A stretch of 64,000 bases of DNA, taken from Dipteronia dyeriana. Lineage: Eukaryota; Streptophyta; Magnoliopsida; Sapindales; Sapindaceae. A model generated the notes under the pieces. It made no database searches and was not told where the DNA came from. It saw only the letters and a program-made list of their open reading frames with translations. The stretch lies in contig CM065300.1 of NCBI GenBank assembly GCA_032871835.1, positions 70,505,192-70,569,191 on the forward strand. The letters run 5' to 3'. The translations under genes and the position numbers were made by a program. Numbering within the stretch: position 1 is the stretch's first letter; each line of letters opens with the position of its first letter. Positions 49,208 through 60,530 of this stretch are shown piece by piece.

Positions 49208-51285
49208 ATGGCAAACAACATATCTGAAAACACTTCTGTTAGACTTTCTTCTGCTATTTCTTTCCGTTAAACTCAAACGAACAAAATCCAGAACCTTGTA
49301 GAATATACCCATATCCCAGAACCCCCACAAATCACTAAAACTGCCCTACCTTTGTTAAACCCTTACACTGTGTTCAAACGCAGTAGATCCCTTTCTAGAA
49401 GAGTCACATCTTTAGTTCAACACCATTCTCCTCCAATAAAAGAGTACGTCCAATCCACTGCTCTAGACAATTGTCTAGTCCCAGCATCTATATATGAACA
49501 ATATGTTGATTTAGAAATCGGTCAGCCTTTAATTGACCAATGGATCAAAGAAGGGTATTCCCATCTACATATCGGAGCTATAAGGATAATCCTTACCCTA
49601 CATGGTAGGAAAGGACTTCCTGTCACTGCTAGAATTGTTCTCATCAACACGATCTACAAAGAGTATGAGCATGCTATCATCGAAACTTGCCTGTTAACCC
49701 TCTATGCCAGAAGTATCTCCCTCACCTACTACCCCAATTTCAACATCCCACTCATGGATCAGATTCTTCACAGCTGTCTTAAGATTCAACTTCAAGTAGT
49801 AAGGGCTCCCATGATGCCCAATTCCTACATGGCAACATTACACCATCAAACTGCTTACAGGCTCCAAGATCATGCCCTTGACCTCCCTATCCCTGGACAT
49901 ACTGGAGATACCATTTTCATAAAAGCAGAAAGAGAGGATGAAGCCTCTACTATCATCCAGATCCCTAAGCATCTTCCCAGAGAAAAGCTCATAAAAATCA
50001 TGCCTCTTAAGTGGATCACCAACTACGAAAAGGCTTTCCAAAATACCACTCTTGTTGTAGCTACAGACACAAAGTTCACTAAATCGACTGATGGCTCCAT
50101 TCAAACTACTTATGAACCAATCAGTGCTTCAGCTACAGAAGCATCATTCAACACTCCATCACCCATCGCTCCTCCTGTGTTCCAAGTCCTTATGATTAGG
50201 CCTGTTACCACCGAAGAAGAAATTCCAATCTATTGCTTTGAACCTGATGGAACTCTCGTCTATATTGACAAAATCAATTGCCATTTCATATGGGACGTTG
50301 ACCCAGAAATGTGTGATGTAAACTGTGAATGTAGAGCTTGTTCTAAACCCATGAGATCGTCTTGTAAACCAACTCGTTCTTTCCGAGATCCAAAGGACCC
50401 TCACAGTCCTTGGAATGGTTTACTACTAATAAAAAATAAGCCTCTCTCTATCTATGATAGAGCTCTCCAAATCTTGAAAGATGAAGGATTACTTCCAGAT
50501 AAGCCTAAAGGAATTCTACCCCCTATTCCGCCTCCCATTCTTTGCTTTATGGCTTCCAGCTATGATAAGGATTTCCCACCTCTGGAATCCTCCTCAAATC
50601 CAGAAAGAAATATATTTTTAGACCTTTCATCCAATCTACTGAGGTCCTACCTGACGGATCCCTCAAACAACCTTCATGCCACAGTTCAAAATAGAGTGCT
50701 TCACTCTATTGATCAGAAGATTGACCAAGTCTCACATCATGTTTCTCAGCATGATCTTCACCTGCAGCATCTAGATTCAACTCTACGCAACATGTATACA
50801 GATTTACAATCAAGGGTTGCAAGATTAGACGTTGAGCTCCACCAATATATCAATCAATGATATTTTGGTCCTAAATTTGACAGCAAAGAAAGGGAAATCA
50901 GACAGCTCAAGGATCAATTAGACCAGATAACCCGTGATCATGTCACCAGTACACCTTATATCCCAAGACCAAATCCATATACTCCATCCTTGATATTCCC
51001 GACTCAATCTCTACCTTCTCCATCCAGACCTCCTGACCATACCCAATTTTTCAAATCAACCGGAGATCTCTTCAGAAAATATCCACATTTATCCTCAAAA
51101 CAAGACAAACCATCTTCAAGTAGGACAAAAAGATCCTCTCCCTGAAAAAAGAAAGCACCACACCACCATAAGCATGCTTTCTATGCAGCCTCACATCAAT
51201 ATGACCAAACTTCCTCTACAGAAACCTCCAGTACACCTACAGAACCCACTGAATCCTCTTATGAGTCCCCCTCTTCATGGGAAAC
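49208..51285 (+). pseudogene. Endogenous caulimovirid (pararetrovirus) movement-protein region, truncated and broken
   Basis: The frame starts at an ATG (49208), is stopped by TAA at 49268-49270, is open for about 500 codons to a TGA at 50858-50860, and continues in frame to about 51285 with a further stop. Residues encoded at about 49600-49930 show the 30K-type viral movement-protein pattern, for instance YPNFNIPLMDQILHSCLKIQ. A Cys-containing stretch (CDVNCECRACSKP) and a heptad-rich coiled coil (HHVSQHDLHLQHLDSTLRNM) follow. In the virus this protein forms tubules at plasmodesmata for cell-to-cell movement. The rest (coat protein, protease, reverse transcriptase) is absent because another repeat begins at about 51286. 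It is not able to function. A retrotransposon carrying such a domain is the alternative. Confidence 0.7.
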
Positions 51286-52081
51286 ATATGTAGGGAAAAA
51301 CGGTTTCAAAACGCAACGGAAGCGTGATAAAAACAAAATTAGGGTTTGCGTATAAATAAAATGTTTTCCCTTTATGCAACGTGAACCTTAACCCTAGATT
51401 AATTGACGTATATAAAAGTATCATACCTTTTCCTCGTGACAATTGAACAAGTGCCAAATTGATTCGAAAAGATCTTCCAATCCAATCACGAACGTGAATC
51501 ACCTGGGAGTGTGGGCTCCCTTTTTTTAAAATTGTATACCTGAGGATGGAGAAAAAACAAAATCTTTTCTTTGTTAGTTACAAATATCCTCCAAGAGAAA
51601 AATCCATGAACCTCCGGTCACTTGTGAATTATCAATCAATTTGATTGAAACTCGCGTGAACATTGATTCAATGTTGTACACAAAAACCTTTTGATGAAAA
51701 GGATACTAGTGTACTATTGAAAACAAAAACGTTCTCTTTTTCTCTTTTCTCCTTGGCCGAATTCCACACCATTTTTCTATGAGTTGATTGAATTTTGTCT
51801 AGAGAAAAAAACTAATTTTTTTCTCTTAAAATTCTCTCTTGCTATGCCAAATTCTCTCTTGAAATTACCTAGGCATGACCAAAATTTTCGTCATAGAATT
51901 CTTAGGGTTGGCCAAAAATCACACACACATATATATAGGATCATAAATCATTTCCTAAGAAGGATTTACTTGGGTTGCAAGAATCCTTTCCTTATGTGGA
52001 TTTATTTGGTAGTTAAGAATTCTTATCTTAAAGGAATTCTATCATTTTGTATATATATATGGGCTGGCCAAATTTTATGTG
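51286..52081 (-). mobile_element. Probable LTR or LTR-retrotransposon end, interrupted by E2
   Basis: A sharp change at tgTAGGGAAAAACGGTTTCAAAACG ends the viral coding sequence. Read on the minus strand it would be an LTR 3' end (...CGTTTTTCCCTACA). The segment is non-coding, with ctctctt and tatatata stretches, and E2 begins after atgtg at 52077-52081. If it is an LTR its other part lies beyond E2, outside the window. Confidence 0.4.
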
Positions 52082-52940
52082 TGTTGACGTCGATTTCTGG
52101 ATTATGTCAGAAAAGCTAACAAGGATTGAATTTTGGCTATTGATTCAAAGAGAAAGAGATTCAGAGAGAGTAACGAAGACAAGTTTTACGTGGTAAAACT
52201 CCGATGACCGGAAAAACGTTCACGGGTGGTTGAAGGATCAACCAAGCCAAAATCCACTATGAAAATATGATGTTTACAAGCTCTCGGTCTCTCTTTTTTC
52301 TCTCTGTATTTGTTATGATTGTTGTATGCTATATTGCCTATATATCTTTTGGAGCCAGATTATGGGTCTATTTATCTGCTTTGTACAAGTAATACAAGAT
52401 CTTTGTATTTAATTGTGATTCGGTTACTTGCTTGAGGTTGATTTGTCTTATTTCCTGTTTCGGAGTCTCTTATGGAAATCGAATAGGATTCTAGTAGTGC
52501 TGTTCAATTTGGACTTGTTTCCTTATAAGAATGTATTCTTCGTAAAGTAATCAAGTTATTTCCTGATTGGGGACTCTTCTAACTTAATGTTCCATTTTAT
52601 TTGGGATTCCTTCCTGATGGATATCTTCACGTATTTAATGACTTAATCCGTGTGAAATAAGCACCAAGTTCTTACTCGAGTCGTATTTTATTCCCGAGTA
52701 AGAGTAATACCTGATGGTCTCGAATAGCGCCTTTTGAGCCCGAGTGGAAGCGTTGTTTTACCAGTCCCGAGTGTTGTTAACTGATCCCGAGTAGGTTTCA
52801 TTCAAAATATGCTTACTCGGGCTTTCTTCTCTTTAATGATGCCTCATAGGATATTTCCTGAGTTCCCATTTGGGCGTCCACCTGGCTATTTTCTCATTCT
52901 TGTCAATGACGTGTATGCTTGTTAAAATTCACATATGACA
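52082..52940 (-). repeat. E2 3' LTR (left)
   Basis: On + it runs TGTTGACGTCGATTTC...CACATATGACA. Outside it, in coding orientation, is the polypurine tract AAGGGGG (52943-52950 complement). Confidence 0.92.
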
Positions 52941-53288
52941 ATACCCCCTTAAAATATTTTTGCAGAGTAAATTTCATTTCGGGTAAGAGTATTTTAATCT
53001 TCTTAATTTTCACTCGTCAGAATAGCCGTCTTGTCATAATGGCGTGTCTTAATGGTGACCCTGTAATTTCAATTCGCTTCATCACGCGAGATCTTAAATG
53101 ATGGTGACGTTTTGAAGTTCTGACGGTCGAGGGCTACTTCCTGTTTTGACAAGCGTCACTCGTCTCTTCGTTTTTCAATATCATTTATGAGAAATGATTT
53201 TTGCGTTTCCCCACACGCCGTCTACGTTATCGAGTTTCGTCATAAGTTTTTTCCCGCCTTGAAATCCTAGGGTTCGTGCCGTCTCTTC

Positions 53289-53295
53289 TTTAAAT
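53289..53295 (+). promoter_or_regulatory. TATA-like box of the antisense gene in E2
   Basis: TTTAAAT, 144 bases before the ATG at 53433, conserved with E1 28727-28733. Confidence 0.45.
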
Positions 53296-53432
53296 TCTTT
53301 GCTGAGAGACATCGTTGGTTTATTCTCAACAATTTTCAGTAGAAATTTCTTTAAACTCAAATTTCTTTATCCAGAAATTCACGATTCTCCGTTTGAAGAT
53401 CTTGCATCAATCTCAATTCAAGGTTAGTTTTA

Positions 53433-56361
53433 ATGGGGCCATCTTCCCGCCATTGTGTCTTTAAAATCGCTTTTGATGCATTAGAATGTGGGGATTTCTA
53501 GTTAGTTTCTTGCATTAAACGATTACTGGGGGATATCCCAATAGATGAACCTCCATTCTTAGAGGTTGATGTTTCTGGGCTTCACCCTGACGTCACTTTC
53601 AACCCTGTATCGAGTTCTCCAACTAGTTATGATTCTGATATTTCTGATCACAGGGTATTCTTTTGAAGGATGGGTAAACATCAGAGCAGAAGTAAGGTAT
53701 ACAAGCACGGCTCTAGCAGCGTTCAGACTAGGGAACAGACAATTAACAAGGGTGACATTGATGAAGTGTACAGGGCGTCTCGTCTTTCGTTTTCTGATAC
53801 TCGCCTGAGTGGCTTTGATACTGAGCCGAATGTGGTCAGGCCAGCTGAGATAGAAATATACCGCTCCCCATTTGACTTGTCCTACTCAGTCACTTGGGTT
53901 CCTGCGGGGGATAGAGCCGTATGGAATCCTTCTAAGGGTATGGTCGTGATTTATGGATCCATGCTTTGCTGCGGCGTCACACTTCCCTTTCAACCATTTA
54001 TTGCCTGGTTTTTGGCTGAAGCAGGGATAGCCCCAGCTCAATTAGCCCCGAATAGTTACAAAGTCTTGATGTGCATGTGGCACATGTTCAGTCGAATGAA
54101 CCTTTCGCCGCCTTCCCCGAATGAAATCAGGCATTTCATTACGCTGAGGCAGATTAGCAAAACGGAGACCTATTTTCTTGCATCTACTCCATCGGATGGT
54201 TGGGTCCCCAAAGAAGCAAAGGTGAATCGGGAGGTCGATGTTTCTGATGACCCAATAAGAAGGGTTTTGTATGGGGATTCCCTACATCCAATAAGTTCTG
54301 GAAGAACAGTTGGTTTTTTACTGGTGGGGCTCTCGGGCTCAACGTCACTGTTGGATCTGAGGATTCCCGAACGGTGTTGAGTGTTCCCAGTTTCTTCTGT
54401 TCCCCCGAAGCGTGGAACAGAAAAATAATTGATTATAATGATTCTGAGCTGAAGAGGCTGACTCGTGTAGCTGTTCGTACTCTAGAGAAGAGGAGCAAGA
54501 GCTACCTTTTTAAAGAGGAGGATTTGATAAAGCTCGGCTTCTTCAGACAGATTTAGGGCCATCGCAGGCAATGTAAGTAACCCGGCGCCCTTTCTGTTGT
54601 ATTTTTCTGCTTTTCATTTTCTTTTCTAACATGATTTTTTTCTTAGTGTTCGATACGGACGTTGTTAGCGATCTTCAAGCTTGCCAGGTGAAAGCGATTC
54701 TACAAGCGAGTAGAAATGAAGCTTCATGTCAGGGCGATGAGGGTATTGCTCCACTCGAGCCTGATGAGGAAACCTACACTACTGAGGAACGAATTCTCGA
54801 GTGCGTTGTTCAGGGTGTTCAGCCTCCTACTCAGGATTCTGCTAGTCCAAGTGGCCAGAGTAAAGGCCCGTGTGAAGAGCCTGTTGGACGGTTTGAAGCC
54901 GGCGACGGTGGTAACGTCTTGACAGATCAAGTGCCTACAGGTGTTGAATTCTTTGAGTCTTTTCGGGATGATCCGGAGGAAGATCCTGCTGCTGATCTTA
55001 ACTTCCACAGTTCTCGGGGTGAGAAGCGAAAGACTGTTAGTTCGCCGTCTTGTTCTCTCAAAGTTCCTCGGGTAGTCTCATTTATTGACTCCTGTGACGA
55101 AGATGTTACGGATGAGATTTCCTCGAGTGTTAGCGCTGGAGCATCAGTAGATACAGCCTCTTCAGAACCGAGTAGGGCTTCTTCTACCCCCGAAGTTGGA
55201 GATATGAGAGCTGATTCTTCGGAGGTTCCTTCTCCATCCTTAGAACAGAACAGGGCTTCTCCTGCCCCCGAGTTTGAAAATCTGGGAGCTGAACCCTCGG
55301 GGGTTCCTTTATTCCTTTCTCCCCAGGATATGCTACGGGAGATGTCCTCCGGTCGGGCTTTTATCGGGGAAGATCGTTGGAGCGGCTTTCGGGATGGTTC
55401 CCTGACCGAACGTCTCCAAAATGTTTTTAACGGTGCATCTTATGTAAGTTGAATCCGAATCCTTTATTGTTTTGCTTCTGCCAGATTTCTAAGTATATTC
55501 CTTTACAGATGGTGGCCGAATTCACTGAGTTTATTCAGACGCAGCAACATCAAGTCGATCGAATAAGGCGTCTAGAGGCTCAGCTGAAGGCGAGTGATGA
55601 GGGCCATGCTCGAGCCGAGAAAGCTTACCAGCAGGAGGTCGGTTCTGTACAAATATTAATCGATCATTGTCTGGCGAAGCAGGTTGAGGCCTAGGATAAG
55701 GCATCTCTGGCAGAGGAGAAGGTTGCATCACTTCAAAATCTTCTATCTTCTGTTGAAGAATCCATGCTCAAGGCGGAGTAGGAGGCGGAGCAGACGAAGT
55801 CTGCGTATGACCAACAAATCGAAGATCTGGAGCGCCAAGTGCTGACAGTTGAATCCCTTTCCCGAGAGGCTAGGTTGGAACTTGAAGTCCAAGGGGTGGA
55901 TCATTTTAAAAGATCCCCTGCTTACGATGCCCTACTTCTTCGGGAATTTCAACGTGGGCTAGTTTCGGCCGGCGAGTTCTTCAAAGTTAAGAATAAGACG
56001 ACTGAGAAGGCCCGTGCTAATTGGGAGCTGTCAATCAAACATCACGTGGACCGGTCCTTGGAATCTCTTCGAATTCAGATGAAGGAATGGAGAGCTTACT
56101 TTCGTAGTCAAGGCAAAGAGCCCCATCCCATGCATTTAGAGATTCCGTCTGAGCATTCTCTCTCGACCTTTTATGCTTGTCTAGAGTCGGTTGAGGGTGT
56201 AGTCCTAGATGTCGGGGCCAGTTCCGGGTGAAGATTATAGCCAGTGGATGGATGATAATGTCAACGATATCACTTGGCTGTCTAATGAGAGCCTGCTTCG
56301 TGAGTACGAGATGGTGCCAGATCCGAGTATTGGCAAAGGCTCGAAATCCTCGCAACCTTAA
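53433..56361 (+). pseudogene. E2 antisense gene: Transposase_28-like / coiled-coil protein, few breaks
   Basis: Exon 1 is 53433-54572, intron 54573-54646 (GTAAGT...CTTAG), exon 2 54647-55443, intron 55444-55508 (GTAAGT...TACAG), exon 3 55509-56361. From 53670 the frame is open for 236 codons and includes MVVIYGSMLCCGVTLPFQPF and LAPNSYKVLMCMWHM (PF04195-like). Exon 2 (about 265 residues) is acidic, with Ser/Pro-rich parts and FIDSCDEDVTDEISSSVSAG. Exon 3 has a coiled coil and then FKRSPAYDALLLREFQRGLV. Breaks: TAG and TGA in the first 80 codons, a frameshift at about 54255, TAG before exon 1's end (54554), TAG at about 55692 and 55780, and a one-base frameshift near 56215. Function is unknown. 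Confidence 0.8.
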
Positions 56362-56442
56362 TTTTGTAGAATTGTAGAAAATTCTGATTATTTTTTACTT
56401 GTACAGAACCATTATTTGAACTGTAACCATTCTTTTAGGAAC

Positions 56443-56448
56443 AATAAA
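56443..56448 (+). terminator. Poly(A) signal of the E2 antisense gene
   Basis: AATAAA lies 82 bases after the TAA at 56359-56361; the counterpart in E1 is 31842-31847. Confidence 0.5.
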
Positions 56449-56504
56449 ATTCTATTTTATTTTGAATTGAATGGTCTTGATCTGTTTATTTCTGATTGTC
56501 GCCG

Positions 56505-56890
56505 AGTGCTGTATTAAACTGGCTGATGTTCGGGTAACTTAACCGAGTATCTTATTAAACCGGCTGTTACCCGAATGACTTTAATTGCCAAGTATCTTAT
56601 TAAACTGGCTTCTTCAATGTTCCGATAACTTAACCGAGTATCTTATTAAACCGGTTGTTACCTGAATGACTTTAATTGCCAAGTATCTTATTAAACTGAC
56701 TTCTTCTAGGTTCGGGTAATTTAACCGAGTATCTTATTAAACCGGTTGTTACCCGAATGACTTCAATTGCCAAGTATCTTATTAAACTGGTTTCTTCTAG
56801 GTTCGGGTAACTTAACCGAGTATCTTATTAAACCGGTTGTTACCCGAATGACTTCAATTGCCAAGTATCTTATTAAACTGGCTCTTTATT
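56505..56890. repeat. E2 tandem array, 91-bp unit
   Basis: ccgagtatcttattaaaccgg starts at 56543, 56634, 56725 and 56816, an exact 91-base period. Each unit holds two versions of the core (ccgagtatcttattaaaccgg and gccaagtatcttattaaact) separated by gttacccgaatgacttNaatt and ttctaggttcgggtaactta. The core is the same as in the 36-bp array of E1. Confidence 0.92.
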
Positions 56891-57446
56891 ATTAACTGAG
56901 TCATCTTGAAACAGGCAAGTTTACACTTGTGTTTCATACTCTGTTGCTACCCGAACATTACATCAAGGCTCACCATGATCATACGTTCGAGTCCTTATGC
57001 AATACCAAGGACGTCTCCCCAGTTTTTATACGCAAGGGTTTGCCGAATCGTTGAGCTCTTTTTTTTAAAAAAAAAAATTGCTTCAACACAGCTACGCATT
57101 TCACTGAAATTTCTCTCGATAGCGTCCCGAGCATTTTTTCAGAGTCTGGTGCATTGGGTTTACCTTTTTACGAAGGTCATTTTAACCCTGCTCGGCTGGC
57201 ATGCTTCTACGAGCTTCTCCGCCCATTCGGGATTTGATGGTCCCGAGAATTCTATTTACATGTTCTTATTATCATGCTCTTCTTTCATATGTTCTTATTA
57301 TCATAGGAAATCCCGAGCTAGATGCTTTTCTTTCGAAAATTCCGAGTAGTTTTATTTATTACTGCAAAAATCAACAAATATTCAAATTACAGTTTAATAT
57401 TTATCCTAACTAATATTGTTCTGACTAGAAAAAAGAACATATAATT
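56891..57446. other. E2 conserved non-coding segment between array and integrase
   Basis: Counterpart of E1 32256-32782. Contains a T7-A9-like run near 57060 and no conserved frame. Confidence 0.5.
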
Positions 57447-58440
57447 TTAAGGATAGAAAATCTTCAGATATTAGGCATTGCATGGTCGGGGTAAAACCCT
57501 TCCATTGGGTCGAGCAATCCAATAATCTCCATGGTCAGCTATCCCCTCGATCTTGTATGGACCTTCCCATTTATCAGCCAGGGATCCTGCGGCTTTATTT
57601 TTTGTGTTCAATGACACCTTCCTGAGCATCAAGTCTCCTAGCTGGAATTTCCTGATCAGAACACGAGAGTTGTAGTGGCGAGCCACTCTTTATTGATATG
57701 CTATATTTCTTATTCGGGACTTTTCCCTATTTTCTTCTAGCTCATCCAAACTTTGTAGTAGCATATCAACATTCTGTTCTTCATCGTATAGCCTGACCCA
57801 TGGTGACGCATACGATGTTTCTATGGGAATAACAGCTTCTTTTCCAAATGCTAAAGTGTATGGAGTCTCTCATGTTGAAGTCCTCGCTGTCGTCCGGTAT
57901 GCCCATAATGCTTCGGGAAGCTTTTCAACCCAGCTTCCTTTTTTGGCATCCAGCTTTGCTTTGATGGTGTGCTTGATAATTTTATTTACTGCTTTTACCT
58001 GCCCATTTGTTTGAGGATGGGCTGGTGTGGCATAGTAATTAGCAATCTGGTACTTCTCGCACAACTGTCTGAATTTTAGGTTATCAAACTGGGTGCCATT
58101 ATCAGTGATTATAGTGTCCGTAACTCCAAACCTATAAAGTATGGTTTTCTTTACAAAATTTATGGTGTTAGCTTCTTTGATATGCACCAGCGCTTCAGCT
58201 TCTGCCCATTTTGTGAAATAATCGACAACGACTATGACGTGCTTTGCTCCACCCCCTGTCCCAGCTGGCATTGGGCAGATCAGGTCTAGGCCCCACATGG
58301 CGAATGGCCATGGGGCGGTGAGGTTTTTGAGCTTTTCTGGGGGTTGTCGGATATTGTTAGCAATCCTTTGACAGGTATTGCAACTTTCTGACCATTGCTA
58401 TGTGTCTGAGAAAAGCGTAGGCCAATAATAGCCTTGCCTG
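57447..58440 (-). pseudogene. E2 integrase, catalytic Glu replaced
   Basis: The core is open at 57870-58298: MWGLDLICPMP (first Asp), DTIITDNGTQF (second Asp), then QTNGQVKAVNK, where the third catalytic residue is Lys; E1 has Glu here. The C-terminal part 57471-57686 has WEGPYKI and ends at the TAA 57447-57449. The zinc-binding part lies upstream, to about 58560, in broken frames. The E-to-K change alone would abolish strand transfer. Confidence 0.85.
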
Positions 58441-58594
58441 AGTACCTTATGCGTCAGACTTCTACCCCTAGTGTGGTTCCCACAAACTCCTTCGTGGATC
58501 TCTTGAAGTATTCGATGTGCAGGTACACATCTCTGGAGAGCTCGGGAAAACCCCTTCTGTATAATTCTCCTCCGATCATGGTATACCTAGCCGA

Positions 58595-59150
58595 TCAACA
58601 CCTGATGCTCTTTGCTAGTACTGGATCTTCCGGGAGCACGCCTTCTTCCAGAAACCTTCTCAGCTGGACCATCCAACCGTCCTGCGGTGTTCGGATTTCT
58701 AAAATTTCCAATTGCTTAGGTTCTGCTATACTCGGTTTAAGGAGGTGTGCAACCGGAATGGTCTTTGGTATGATTGAGGTTGTTGCTGACGCTAATTTAG
58801 ACAATGCGTCAACCTTTTCATTTTCTTCCCTGTGGATCTGAGCGATCTTGTATTCTTTAAATTTTTGGAGGAGCTGTTTCACGATGTCACGGTAGGCTAT
58901 CATACCTTCATCTTTGGCCTGGTACTCGTCCATAACCTGGTTGACAACTACTTGTGAATCGCTGAATATCTCAACTTTGTTTGCCCCGAGAGCTTTGCAG
59001 ACTCTGATTCCAGCTAACAATGCCTCGTACTCGGCTTGATTATTAGTTGCTTTAAAATCAAATCTCATGGCACATTCAACATCATCTCCTTCTGGGTGCG
59101 AACTACGATCCCTGCCCCGCTGCCATGAGTATTTGAAGAGCTATCAACAT
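58595..59150 (-). pseudogene. E2 second, archaeal-type RNase H
   Basis: 58595-59068 has QAEYEALLAGIRVCKALG, VEIFSDSQVVVNQV and EKVDALSKLAS, giving catalytic Glu, Asp and Asp; the first Asp is in WKLYVDSSSN just upstream (about 59150), separated by a frameshift near 59095. This extra RNase H marks Tat elements. Confidence 0.8.
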
Positions 59151-59500
59151 ACAGTTTCCATGGGAAACTCTTATCCAATAGTCTTTTGCTTCCAGGTTTG
59201 GTTCTGTGAACTCGGCTATGAAGTTTGCCACAGTTTGTCCTTTAAGGGAGGTTCTGGGGACATAATGAATATCGAATTCACTTAGCTCGATTGCCCATTT
59301 GGTAAGTCTTCCTGATATTTTTGGTTTTTGTAAAATTTGTTTTAATGGGCAATTGGTGAGAACCTGGATTGTATGGGCCTGAAAATATGGTCTCAGCTTT
59401 TTTGTTGCTGAAACCAATGCTAAGGCCATCTTCTCTGCCTGTGAGTACCTGGTCTCAGCCGGTAAGAGTGCCTTGCTGGTATAATACACTGGTTTCTACA
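59103..59500 (-). pseudogene. E2 first (Gypsy-type) RNase H and connection
   Basis: YYTSKALLPAETRYSQAEKM, VLTNCPLKQILQKPKISGRL and KWAIELSEFDIHYVPRTSLK are the usual RNase H/connection words after Gypsy reverse transcriptase. In frame with the RT but separated from it by stops near 59500-59640. Confidence 0.8.
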
Positions 59501-59636
59501 CTCCATCTTCTGTTCTGACTAAGACTGAATTTGCTGCAAGCTCATTTATTAACAGATACAGCTGTAGTATTTCCCCTTTTTGTGGTTTTGAGAGAACGGG
59601 AGCCTGTCCCAAGTACTTTTTTATTTTTAAGAATGC

Positions 59637-60518
59637 CTACTCGCACTCTTTATTCCGCTCGAGTCCATTCCTTTTTTTGATTATCTTGAAGAAGGGTGCG
59701 CACCTGTCTGTAGCCCTTGAGATGAATCTTCCCAAGGAGGCTAAACACCCTGTTAAGCGCTGTACCTTTTTCAATGTTTTAGGTGAGGTCATTTCTTGCA
59801 AAGCCTGGATCTTCTCGGGATTAACTTCGATTCCTCTTTGATGGACTTGAAAACCTAAGAATCTCCCCGAATGGACTCTGAATAAACATTTGTTCGGGTT
59901 TAATTTCATCTGGTATCTTCTCAGAACATCAAATGTCTCTCGGAGGTCCTGGGCATGCTCATCTGCCGAGACGCTTTTAGTCAACATGTCATCAATGTAC
60001 ACTTCCATGTTCCTTCCTATTTGCCGAGTGAAGATTTTGTTGACCAACCTTTGATACGTAGCACCTGCATTTTTTAAACCGAAGGGCATTACTGTGTAGC
60101 AATATAAACCCTGATCCGTTGTGAAAGCTGTTTTTTCTTCATCAGCTTTGTTCATCCGGATCTGATTGTATCCTGAGTAAGCGTCCATGAAGTTGAGCAA
60201 TTCGTGACCTGCTGTGGCATCCACCAACTGGTCTATCCTTGGAAGTGGGAAGCTATCCTTTAGACATGCCTTGTTTAGATCCGTGAAATCTACACACATC
60301 CTCCATTGTCCATTTTTCTTTTGGACAAGGACTACGTTGGCGACCCACTGAGGGAAGCTGACTTCTCTGATTGATCCAGTTGCCAGTAGCTTTTCCACAT
60401 CTTGTTTGATTGCTTGACTTCTTTCAGGATTGAACGATCTTATCTTTTGTATTACCGGTTTTGCATTCGAGCTAACTGCGAGGTGGTGGGATATTACTCG
60501 GGCATCTATTCCGATCAT
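59637..60518 (-). pseudogene. E2 reverse transcriptase
   Basis: An open block of 293 codons with WVANVVLVQKKNGQWRMCVD, FMDAYSGYNQIRMNKADEEK, TVMPFGLKNAGATYQRLVNK, the YIDDML active site, LNPNKCLFRVHSGRFLGFQV and LTGCLASLGRFISRATDRC. The RT domain itself looks complete; it is cut off from the linker by a TAG (after KDVFA, about 60531) and from RNase H by TAA-type stops. Confidence 0.92.
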
Positions 60519-60530
60519 ATCTTCGTGACT

